Origin: a virus
DNA length: 23,899 nucleotides
IMG/VR virus record: IMGVR_UViG_3300030104_000251
Location: 1-23,899 of that record
Direction: 5' to 3' (one strand)
Shown here: piece by piece, positions 11,648-18,915 of the stretch
How positions within the stretch are numbered: position 1 is the first letter of the stretch
How the letters are laid out: each line of letters starts with the position of its first letter
Program-made: the position numbers and the translations under genes
Notes under the pieces: generated by a model
The model's input: only the letters and a program-made list of their open reading frames with translations
The model's database searches: none
Told to the model about the DNA's origin: nothing

Positions 11648-13858
11648 ATGCTACAAAAAATAGGTTTTCAGCCAGGTATAAATAAACAAATCTCAGAAAC
11701 TACAGCAGAAAGTCAATGGGTAGACTGTGATAATGTTAGATTTAGATATGGATCACCAGAAAAAATAGGTGGTTGGAATCAATTAGGAAATGTTAATGAA
11801 AACGAACTTACTGGAGCAGGACGTGGACTTCATCATTTTGTTAATAGTTTAGGTAGAAGATATGCAATAATCGGCACAAACAGAATTTTATACGCATACT
11901 CTGGAGGTGTATTTTATGACATACACCCTATTAAATCTACAACAACGCTTACAAGTGCATTTAGCACGACTAACGGATCACCAACTGTTACAATAACTTT
12001 CTCATCTGGTCACGGTATCAATCCACAAGATATAGTTTTATTAGATAGTTTTAGTTCAGCAACTAATTCTAATTATAGTGCATCTGATTTTGACGATAAA
12101 AAATTTATGGTGACATCTGTACCAACAACTACAACTATTACAATTACAATGCCATCAAATGAATCGGGTTCTGGTGCAACAACATCAGGAGGTATTAGAG
12201 TACAACATTATTTTCCTGTTGGATCTGCTGTTCAAGAAAAAGGATTTGGATGGGGCCTTGGATCTTGGAGTGGAGAATCATCTTCCGCTGTAACTACAAC
12301 TTTAAACGGTGCTTTAGGTGATAATGCATTTGGAACAGGTGGTTCTGGAACTTCTATTGTTTTAGCTGATGCAACACAATTTCCTAGCACAGGAACTAAT
12401 TTTATAAAAGTAGGAACAGAAGAAATATCTTATACAGGAGTCACAGGTGGAACTACATTAACAGGTATTACAAGAGCTGTTAGAGGAACAACAAGAGCGG
12501 CACATAGTGATGGTGCAACTGTAACTAATACTACGGACTTTGTTGCTTGGGGTGAAGCAGCATCAGGTGACTTGGTATTAGAGCCCGGTATGTGGTCACT
12601 GGATAATTTTGGTGACAAAGCAATTTGTTTAATTCACGATAGTGCATGTTTTGAGTGGGACTCTAGTTTATCAAATGCTACGGATACAAGATGCACGATT
12701 ATAACAGGAGCACCAACAGCATCAAGACATATGGTTGTATCAACACCGGATCGTCACTTAGTTTTTTATGGAACAGAAACAACAATAGGAAATACAGCAA
12801 CACAAGATGATATGTTTATTAGATTTTCAGATCAAGAAGATATTAATACTTATACACCAACAGCAACCAATACTGCTGGTACACAAAGACTAGCTGACGG
12901 ATCACAGATTAGAGGAGCTATCAGAGGTAGAGATGCAATTTATGTTTGGACTGATACAGCATTATTTACACAACGTTTTGTTGGTCAACCATTTACGTTT
13001 GCCTTTTCACAAGTTGGAACCAACTGTGGACTTGCAGGACAGAATGCATGCGTAGAAGTTGATGGTGCTGCTTATTGGATGTCAGAAAATGGTTTTTTTA
13101 GATATGCTGGTAAATTAGAATCATTACCATGTTTAGTAGAAGATCATGTTTATGATGATATAAATTTAGAATCTGGTAACCAAATGGTATCTGCTGGATT
13201 AAACAATTTGTTTGGTGAAGTTATATGGTTTTATCCAAGTTCAACATCATCTGTTGTAAATAAAATGGTTGCATATAATTATTTTGATTCATCACCACAA
13301 AGACCAGTATGGACTGTTGGCACATTAGCTCGAACTATGTGGCAAGATTCTGCAGTATTTACTAAACCACACGCTTTAGAATACGATGCATCAACAGATA
13401 CATCTTTTGATGTTGTAGGCAACACAGAAGGTAGAACAGCCTACTATGAACACGAAACAGGAACAGATCAAAATAAAAACGGAACAATTACAGCTATTAC
13501 ATCAAACATATCATCAGGAGATTTTGATATTACACAAGCAAGATCAGCACAAGGACAACAAACTGGTGTTGCAACATTTAAAGGTGATGGAGAGTTTTTA
13601 ATGAAGATAAGAAGATTTATACCTGATTTTATATCTCAAACTGGTAATACACAAATTACATTAGAAGTTAGAAATTTTCCGAATGACACACAAGCTAGTT
13701 CTGCACTTGGACCTTTTACTGTAACATCATCTACACAAAAAATAGATACACGTGCAAGAGCTAGAGCTATTGCATTAAAAGTAGCAAATACAGGTGCATC
13801 TCAAAGTTGGAAACTAGGAACTTTTAGATTAGATATACAACCGGACGGTAGAAGATAA
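11648..13858 (+). CDS. Packaged-DNA stabilisation / head-closure protein (P22 gp10-like)
   Basis: This encodes 736 residues. The N-terminus (GFQPGINKQISETTAESQWV, then CDNVRFRYGSPEKIGGW) is the hallmark opening of the gp10-like stabilisation proteins that sit below the adaptor and plug the tail. Two inserted beta segments are visible. One is at residues about 98-185 (AFSTTNGSPTVTITFSSGHG). The other is at about 220-295 (FIKVGTEEISYTGVTGG, then ITRAVRGTTRAAHSDGA). The remaining sequence is propeller-like, with blades such as RHLVFYGTE, DAIYVWTDTALFTQRFVG and AAYWMSENGFFRYAG, ending in RLDIQPDGRR. The usual P22 protein is shorter, and the two insertions explain the extra length. It overlaps the next start by TAATG. 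Confidence 0.75.
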   Translation: MLQKIGFQPGINKQISETTAESQWVDCDNVRFRYGSPEKIGGWNQLGNVNENELTGAGRGLHHFVNSLGRRYAIIGTNRILYAYSGGVFYDIHPIKSTTTLTSAFSTTNGSPTVTITFSSGHGINPQDIVLLDSFSSATNSNYSASDFDDKKFMVTSVPTTTTITITMPSNESGSGATTSGGIRVQHYFPVGSAVQEKGFGWGLGSWSGESSSAVTTTLNGALGDNAFGTGGSGTSIVLADATQFPSTGTNFIKVGTEEISYTGVTGGTTLTGITRAVRGTTRAAHSDGATVTNTTDFVAWGEAASGDLVLEPGMWSLDNFGDKAICLIHDSACFEWDSSLSNATDTRCTIITGAPTASRHMVVSTPDRHLVFYGTETTIGNTATQDDMFIRFSDQEDINTYTPTATNTAGTQRLADGSQIRGAIRGRDAIYVWTDTALFTQRFVGQPFTFAFSQVGTNCGLAGQNACVEVDGAAYWMSENGFFRYAGKLESLPCLVEDHVYDDINLESGNQMVSAGLNNLFGEVIWFYPSSTSSVVNKMVAYNYFDSSPQRPVWTVGTLARTMWQDSAVFTKPHALEYDASTDTSFDVVGNTEGRTAYYEHETGTDQNKNGTITAITSNISSGDFDITQARSAQGQQTGVATFKGDGEFLMKIRRFIPDFISQTGNTQITLEVRNFPNDTQASSALGPFTVTSSTQKIDTRARARAIALKVANTGASQSWKLGTFRLDIQPDGRR

Positions 13859-14853
13859 TGAGTATATTAGATGCACTTTCAAAACACAGTATGTTTTCTG
13901 AAACATTAGATACATTAAATAGAGATCCTTTAACAGCACACCAAATGAAAGGTTTTGATTTTGCAAAAAACTTTCCTGGTGCAGTGCCTGGTGGAGTATA
14001 TACTCCAACTTCTTTTTTAGGACCTATACTTTCTAAAGGATATCAATATGGTCAAGAGTTAAGTAGAGCTATGTTAGATGGATTAGGTGGTGTTACTATA
14101 GGTGATGCACTTTCAAAAGCAGGAATACAATCAGATGCAAATATTAAAGGCATGCAAAAAAAAGGTTTTGACATGGATACTTATAAACAAAATTTACAAG
14201 ATTTTAATATCGACAACGTAACTTTTGCTAATTCTTTTGGTATACCAACTCTTAAAAATAAATTTGCAAATATTGGAAAAAAAATTAGCGATGCTGTTAT
14301 TAGTCCGTTAAACGCTTATGAGTTTAATCCTAATGAAATACAATCAAAAATAAACGCAGCAAAAAATAGAGAAGAATTAAATAGAATAGGTTTATTGGCC
14401 TTTGATGATGCAGGACTTACACTACCGGATTATGAAGAGTTTGCACAAAAAGCTAAACCAGGTTTTAATTTAAATTTTGCAAAACAACTAGGATCAGGTG
14501 CTCTTGGTATATTGACAGGTAATCCGTTTATTGGATTATTAGCTAGAGGTATAGGTGCTTTAGGAAGTAGAACTAATTTACCAGGAATAAGAGGTGGTAT
14601 TGATTTACAAGGAGATACAGGATTAGACACATTTAGAAGATCTACTAGTCTTGCAGATTTCTTTCAAAGAAGAAGAGATCAAAAAGCAAGAGACGAAGCA
14701 GCTAAAATTGGAGCAATGAAACAAGCGGCTCAAAATTTGGATTATGAGTATGATGCTTATGTAGGTGGAAATGGCGGAGGCGGCGGCGGATTTAGCGGAC
14801 CTTCTCCAGGATCTCAAGGACCTGGTGGTTCAGATGAAATGGGTAGTTTTTAA
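13858..14853 (+). CDS. Internal-virion-type protein, hydrophobic segment and Gly-rich tail
   Basis: This encodes 331 residues. Residues 211-236 (GSGALGILTGNPFIGLLARG) are strongly hydrophobic with small residues and could insert in a membrane, as in ejected internal proteins. Before that, the protein is mixed helical (FDFAKNFPGAVPGGVYTPTS is a recognisable opening). The C-terminal 90 residues are a basic helix (FFQRRRDQKARDEAAKIG) and then a Gly/Pro-rich end (VGGNGGGGGGFSGPSPGS). No catalytic motif is seen. It begins the internal-protein cluster directly after the plug gene. An ejection protein is the best guess. Confidence 0.55.
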   Translation: MSILDALSKHSMFSETLDTLNRDPLTAHQMKGFDFAKNFPGAVPGGVYTPTSFLGPILSKGYQYGQELSRAMLDGLGGVTIGDALSKAGIQSDANIKGMQKKGFDMDTYKQNLQDFNIDNVTFANSFGIPTLKNKFANIGKKISDAVISPLNAYEFNPNEIQSKINAAKNREELNRIGLLAFDDAGLTLPDYEEFAQKAKPGFNLNFAKQLGSGALGILTGNPFIGLLARGIGALGSRTNLPGIRGGIDLQGDTGLDTFRRSTSLADFFQRRRDQKARDEAAKIGAMKQAAQNLDYEYDAYVGGNGGGGGGFSGPSPGSQGPGGSDEMGSF

Positions 14854-15017
14854 TGGCTAAGATAGTACAAGTATTAACAAGACCATCACAACAATATGAT
14901 TATACTGTTGCTGAAGCACAAACAAGAGATATAGATGGTATTATAGTAAAACTAAATACTACATATCAACAAGAACTAAAAGATGAGGTAGAAGCTCAAA
15001 ACTTCTTTTTAAATTAA
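14853..15017 (+). CDS. Small conserved-looking protein, 54 residues
   Basis: ATG at 14853 overlaps the previous stop, and TAA at 15015-15017 overlaps the next ATG. The product is 54 residues, opening MAKIVQVLTRPSQQYDY and ending EVEAQNFFLN. It is mainly helical, with a central IDGIIVKLNTTYQQELKDE amphipathic segment. This style (a short protein with VLTRP near the start and a terminal aromatic pair) recurs beside internal-protein genes in marine phages. Stop-start joins at both ends and an ATG in phase with the operon support translation. The function is unknown. Confidence 0.6.
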   Translation: MAKIVQVLTRPSQQYDYTVAEAQTRDIDGIIVKLNTTYQQELKDEVEAQNFFLN

Positions 15018-15358
15018 TGGCAAATAGTTTTTTAAATAAAAAAGTAGATTTAACTACAACAGATTTAACAACATTATATACAGTGCCAAGTGCAAAAACA
15101 GCTGTAGTAAAATCTATATTAGTTTCCAATGATGCAGGATCTGGTTGTAATATAGATGTTACTTTAGTCGATGCCAGTGGTAATATATTTAGTCTATTTA
15201 AAACAAAGACCATAGCAACAATTACTACAACAGAACTTTTAACTAACCCACTTGTAATGGAAGAAAGTGAGATACTAAAGGTACAAGCTTCTGACGCGAA
15301 TGAGCTGCACGTCATAGCTTCTTTATTAGAAATACAGCCGAGAGAGGTAACAGCATAA
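15017..15358 (+). CDS. Small beta-sandwich structural protein
   Basis: This encodes 113 residues. Alternating strands are visible: DLTTLYTVPSAKTAVVKSIL, then NIDVTLVDASGNIFSLFK, TTELLTNPLVMEESEILKVQ and LHVIASLLEIQPRE. This matches a widespread small jelly-roll type in marine phages, usually found as a minor structural protein. The composition is Ser/Thr/Val-rich with few aromatics. The start shares TAATG with the upstream gene, and the stop shares TAATG with the downstream one. No enzymatic residues are seen. It may decorate the tail or join internal proteins. Confidence 0.65.
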   Translation: MANSFLNKKVDLTTTDLTTLYTVPSAKTAVVKSILVSNDAGSGCNIDVTLVDASGNIFSLFKTKTIATITTTELLTNPLVMEESEILKVQASDANELHVIASLLEIQPREVTA

Positions 15359-15528
15359 TGCAAGAAATTAAACCTGAAAAAATTATAGAAAAGATAACAA
15401 ATAAGAAAACAGGCGAAGAATACACTAATGACAACGAATGGAAGTCAAAGGGTATATCACCAGAGGACATCAGAAGAGATGTAACAGTGGTGATGCCAAG
15501 CCTTGATTTTCTAGGTAAAACCAAATAA
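15358..15528 (+). CDS. Small conserved-looking protein, 56 residues
   Basis: ATG at 15358 lies in the TAATG join, and TAA is at 15526-15528. The product has 56 residues. It opens with a charged helix (KPEKIIEKITNKKTGEEY), followed by KGISPEDIRRDVTVVMPSLD and FLGKTK. The segment IRRDVxVxxPSLDxxGKTK is a recognisable ending for small proteins near internal-protein genes in marine phages. It lies 9 bases before the next start and is coupled to the upstream gene. The function is unknown; assembly of internal proteins is only a guess. Confidence 0.58.
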   Translation: MQEIKPEKIIEKITNKKTGEEYTNDNEWKSKGISPEDIRRDVTVVMPSLDFLGKTK

Positions 15529-15537
15529 GATAGATAG

Positions 15538-16950
15538 ATGGCCATTTCAAGATCACAACAACCAAGACAAATGTACGGACTAGGGAGCTTCGTAAAGAAG
15601 GTAACTAGAAAAATAACTAAACCTATAACTAAAGTAGCTCAAAAAATAGTACCAAAAGAAATAGCAGGTATTATGAGAACTGCTGCACCTTTTTTGCCAC
15701 CAGGATATAGAGAAGCAGCATATCTATTAGGTACAGCAAAACAAACTGGTAGAATTAGTCCTGTAGATTTAGCATTAGTTCTTGCACCACAAGTTGGAAG
15801 AATGAAAGTTGGTGATAGTGGTTTAACTGTGAAACAACAACTTGGTGCTTTGGATGTGCCTTTTTCAGATAAAACTTTAGGAGAGTTTTTTGTAGGAGCA
15901 CCAGCAGACTCAGGAATAGATGTAAAGACAGTAGCAGGACCAGTTCCAGGAGCTTCAGGATCTGCAACTGGCACAGCAACATTAGGAGCAAGTGAGGCAA
16001 CATCAGGTTTATTTGGTAAAGGTGGAGAAATGTTTCAACTTGGTAAAGGAACTTTACCTGGAACTGGAGGAGAAGCAGCAAAACAATCGTTTGGTATAAT
16101 GGATACAGGAGCAGGACAAACTTTATTTGGACAAGCTGGAGATCCTACAAAAGTAAGTAAGGCTAAAGTATTTGGTTATGGAACAAGTTTGTATTCATTA
16201 CTAACAGCGGCTAAAACTCCTGAAGAAGCAGGAAATTTATTAGTTGAACAAACAGGTAATTCTGATGACTATGAAAGAGGTTATCAAATGTTTTCAGTAT
16301 TAAAACCAGGTATATTTGATATTCCAGAAGAATTTAGATTAACTAAATCTGGAGGCGGTGCAAGAATTCTACCAGTTAAAGAAGGTGGTTTGATAAGAAC
16401 TAATTATGCAATAGGTAGTGATGACAAACCAGTATTACCAGATGACCCAACAAAACCAATAAATCCTTTTGCACCAAAACCAATTAAACCATTAGAAGAT
16501 AATAAAATGGCTAGTGGTTTTGGAAGTTATAAAGATTTTATAGAGTCAACAGGTGACGAGGAACTTATGGATCTTTATATAGAAGGTTTAAGTTCAGGAG
16601 ATTTTACAAAGTTATTAGATGCATTAAAAAGAAAAGGTTATCAAAGTAGAGATCTAGCTGCAGGTGGTAGAGTAGGGTTGGCTCTTGGATCAATGCCCAC
16701 GGCCCAAGAATCAGGCTTAGGAGGGCTTCCAATTGAGGCAGATATGAGGTATACAGGAGGCTTCATGCCATACGGCGCAAAAGAAAAAGCCGATGACGTG
16801 CCTGCTAGATTAAGCAAAAATGAATTTGTATTTACTGCTGATGCTGTTAGAGCAGCAGGTGGAGGCAGTGTTAATGAGGGTGCTAAAAAAATGTATCAAA
16901 CAATGAAAAAATTAGAAGCAAAACCTGAAGCAAAAGGAATGGTAGCATAA
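15538..16950 (+). CDS. Large internal-virion-type protein with KDFIESTGDEEL module and DDVPARLS motif
   Basis: This encodes 470 residues. The N-terminal 60 residues are basic and amphipathic (FVKKVTRKITKPITKVAQKI). The middle is Gly/Ala-rich with no clear fold. Residues 329-379 repeat the module of the 133-residue protein at 2447-2848, beginning right after an internal Met324 (MASGFGSYKDFIES). This suggests that a once separate gene was fused here. Next is GGRVGLALGSMP, then the conserved C-terminal motif KADDVPARLSKNEFVFTADA, which recalls the terminal segment of tape-measure-like proteins, and a helical end. No enzyme motif is seen. It starts after a short gap and shares TAATG with the next gene. 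Likely ejected or internal, but this is inferred from position. Confidence 0.6.
   Translation: MAISRSQQPRQMYGLGSFVKKVTRKITKPITKVAQKIVPKEIAGIMRTAAPFLPPGYREAAYLLGTAKQTGRISPVDLALVLAPQVGRMKVGDSGLTVKQQLGALDVPFSDKTLGEFFVGAPADSGIDVKTVAGPVPGASGSATGTATLGASEATSGLFGKGGEMFQLGKGTLPGTGGEAAKQSFGIMDTGAGQTLFGQAGDPTKVSKAKVFGYGTSLYSLLTAAKTPEEAGNLLVEQTGNSDDYERGYQMFSVLKPGIFDIPEEFRLTKSGGGARILPVKEGGLIRTNYAIGSDDKPVLPDDPTKPINPFAPKPIKPLEDNKMASGFGSYKDFIESTGDEELMDLYIEGLSSGDFTKLLDALKRKGYQSRDLAAGGRVGLALGSMPTAQESGLGGLPIEADMRYTGGFMPYGAKEKADDVPARLSKNEFVFTADAVRAAGGGSVNEGAKKMYQTMKKLEAKPEAKGMVA
16522..16674 (+). repeat. Second copy of the KDFIESTGDEEL coding module
   Basis: Bases 16522-16674 code for residues 329-379 of the 470-residue protein and correspond to 2459-2611. 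Over the first 69 bases, about 56 are identical by hand alignment, and differences fall mostly at third codon positions. About 35 of the 51 residues are the same. This indicates an intragenomic duplication or exchange followed by divergence under selection on protein sequence. Confidence 0.75.
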
Positions 16951-17900
16951 TGGCTGAAACAGTAACACAGATACAATCGGCACCAGATTATTTAAAACCT
17001 GGTATAGAAAAATTTTTAGAAGGTCTAACAGACCAAGCTGGTCAAGATATAGATACATCCAAGTTTGCACCACAAGTGGTGGGACTTGGAGCATTACAAC
17101 AACAAGCTCAACAACAAGCAGCAACACAAGCGGGTCTTGGTACATTACAATTTGATCCAACTACTGGAGCAGTATCAGGTGTTCAAGGAACAGGTGTTGC
17201 AGGGTTTCAACCGTTTTTACAAACAGCTCAACAAACTATTGGTGGTGTGCAGCCTTTTATTACTGCAGCAGCAAGTAGAACAGGACCAACTGCATTTCAA
17301 GCTTTTGAATCGCCGTATCAAACAGCAGTAAGAGATGCAACTCTTGCACAATTTGATGAGCAAGCAAAAATAAGAGAACAAGGTATTAAAGATCAAGCTG
17401 CTCAATTAGGTGCATTAGGTGCAGGTAGAACAGGTGTGCAACTTGCAGAGTACGGTAGAAGATCTGATATGGATAGAGCATTATTACAAGCACAATTAAA
17501 TCAAGCAGGTTTCACACAAGCAAATCAATTAGCTGCACAAGCATTTGGTCAACAAGGTCAACTTGCAGGATTACAATCTGGTTTAGGCACTCAACAATTA
17601 GGATTAGCACAAGTGCAACCACAATTAGCTGCCGGTGCAATAGGCATGTCACAAGGACTAGGTCAATCTGATTTAGCATTTAGACAAGCTATTCAAGATG
17701 CATCAGCACAAGCAAATCAAATGGCTGCGTTTGAACCAATAAATAGATTAGCTAGATTTGGACAAGGACTAACTGGAGTAGGTGGTATGTTAGGAACTGT
17801 TTCAACTCAAACAGGACCAGCGGCTCCTGTACAAAGTCCTTTAGCAGGAGCATTACAAGCAGGAATAGGAGCATTTAGTTTAGGTAAACTATTTGGATAA
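16950..17900 (+). CDS. Gln/Ala-rich internal (ejection) protein
   Basis: This encodes 316 residues. The composition is strongly Gln/Ala/Gly with long helical stretches: GLGALQQQAQQQAATQ, DATLAQFDEQAKIREQG and AQAFGQQGQLAGLQ. This is the usual look of T7 gp14-type or P22 gp7-type ejection proteins. A PFITAAASRTGP segment and a SPYQTAVRDATLAQ segment are typical of marine versions. The C-terminus is Gly/Ala-rich and hydrophobic (AGALQAGIGAFSLGKLFG). It would travel with the DNA into the host and help form a channel. It shares TAATG with the previous gene and lies 2 bases before the next start. Confidence 0.65.
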   Translation: MAETVTQIQSAPDYLKPGIEKFLEGLTDQAGQDIDTSKFAPQVVGLGALQQQAQQQAATQAGLGTLQFDPTTGAVSGVQGTGVAGFQPFLQTAQQTIGGVQPFITAAASRTGPTAFQAFESPYQTAVRDATLAQFDEQAKIREQGIKDQAAQLGALGAGRTGVQLAEYGRRSDMDRALLQAQLNQAGFTQANQLAAQAFGQQGQLAGLQSGLGTQQLGLAQVQPQLAAGAIGMSQGLGQSDLAFRQAIQDASAQANQMAAFEPINRLARFGQGLTGVGGMLGTVSTQTGPAAPVQSPLAGALQAGIGAFSLGKLFG

Positions 17901-17902
17901 GT

Positions 17903-18907
17903 ATGAATTATAAAGTTATGCAAAGACCTATGTTTAAGATGGGAGGCAAAGCTGCCTCGCAAGGCACAGGTATTACATCAGGTTTAGATGAAAAAGTAAA
18001 CATGACAGATGGTAGAGTAAACTACCAAGATGGACCAATAACAAGTCAAGATTTTCTTAGATCAGCCATGGAAAAATATAATAGAAGACAACAAAATCTG
18101 GCAGACATGAACAATTTAATAAATCTACAAGCTCTTGGTAAAGTTGGTAATATTTTATCTACAGAAGAATCTAATAATCCACTTGATATAATAAAAAATA
18201 TTGCAATGTCAGGGGCCGATATAGCATTACCAGCTTTATCAGCTAAGAAAAAATTAAGTGCGAAATTAGATGATCCATCAGTAGATCTTGCGTTTGCTAA
18301 AGCACTTAAAACAGGCACTGGAGGTTTTTCAACTAAATTAAAATCTCAAGCTGCGTTAAAATTAATACAACAAGATATTAATAAATTAAGAAACGCTTTA
18401 ACACAAGACGATGCAAATAAAGAAGTAATTAATAGACAAATAAGTGAGTTACAAGAACAAAAAAGAATTTTCTTAAGCGGAAATCCTTATTTAGAAGCAG
18501 TAGAATTATATTACAAATTTGACATAAAAGGTAAACAAGGATTAGAACCAGATGCCAAAGATTTAGAAAAATACTTAAAATTTACGAGTGGTGGTAATGC
18601 TATGGGAGGCACACCAAATAGAGTTGAAAGACAAATGGGTTCGCCAATGATGGGTGAACAACAAATGGCAAATCCTATGGCTGTCGAAAGACAAGACGTT
18701 GCCATGGAAACTCAAGGTCAAGGCAATAATGTTTACAATATGTTAAGAGCTAGACTACCACAAGAAATTACTGATGAAGTTGTAAAATTAATTTCATATA
18801 ATAAAGAAGCATTTGCTGATTTTGCAAGCATTAAAAATCAAGAAGATGTAACATCTTTTAACGAAAAATACGGTGTAGAGTTAGTCATTGATGTGGCTAC
18901 CGTTTAA
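17903..18907 (+). CDS. Internal-virion-associated protein, unknown function
   Basis: This encodes 334 residues. The N-terminus is basic, Met-rich and Gly-rich (MQRPMFKMGGKAASQG), then DGRVNYQDGP, which repeats the GRVNY motif of the 133-residue protein. After that come helices (SAMEKYNRRQQNLADMNNLI) and a small hydrophobic stretch (IAMSGADIALPALSA). Then there is a helical part with Gln/Asn/Lys, a Met-rich linker (GGTPNRVERQMGSPMMGEQQ) and a C-terminal helix-strand end. No enzyme motif is visible. The start is 2 bases after the previous stop with no clear SD. It lies directly before the giant protein, in the ejection-protein order of short-tailed phages. Confidence 0.55.
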   Translation: MNYKVMQRPMFKMGGKAASQGTGITSGLDEKVNMTDGRVNYQDGPITSQDFLRSAMEKYNRRQQNLADMNNLINLQALGKVGNILSTEESNNPLDIIKNIAMSGADIALPALSAKKKLSAKLDDPSVDLAFAKALKTGTGGFSTKLKSQAALKLIQQDINKLRNALTQDDANKEVINRQISELQEQKRIFLSGNPYLEAVELYYKFDIKGKQGLEPDAKDLEKYLKFTSGGNAMGGTPNRVERQMGSPMMGEQQMANPMAVERQDVAMETQGQGNNVYNMLRARLPQEITDEVVKLISYNKEAFADFASIKNQEDVTSFNEKYGVELVIDVATV

Positions 18908-18912
18908 GGAGG
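18906..18912 (+). promoter_or_regulatory. Strong Shine-Dalgarno site before the giant internal protein
   Basis: AAGGAGG lies at 18906-18912, overlapping the stop of the previous gene (TAA 18905-18907) and 3 bases before ATG 18916. This is one of the best ribosome binding sites in the window and supports the chosen start. Confidence 0.8.
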
Positions 18913-18915
18913 CAC

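Noticed and set aside
14959-15363. Minus-strand frame of 134 residues over the small structural gene at 15017
   Set aside because: The + strand products are connected by stop-start overlaps and have a coherent beta pattern. The minus frame is a shadow.
15639-16081. Two overlapping minus-strand reading frames (111 and 108 residues)
   Set aside because: Both lie opposite the coding frame of the 470-residue protein. They have low-complexity Leu- or Pro-rich composition and no ribosome binding site, as expected of mirror-image frames of Gly/Ala/Thr-rich coding DNA.
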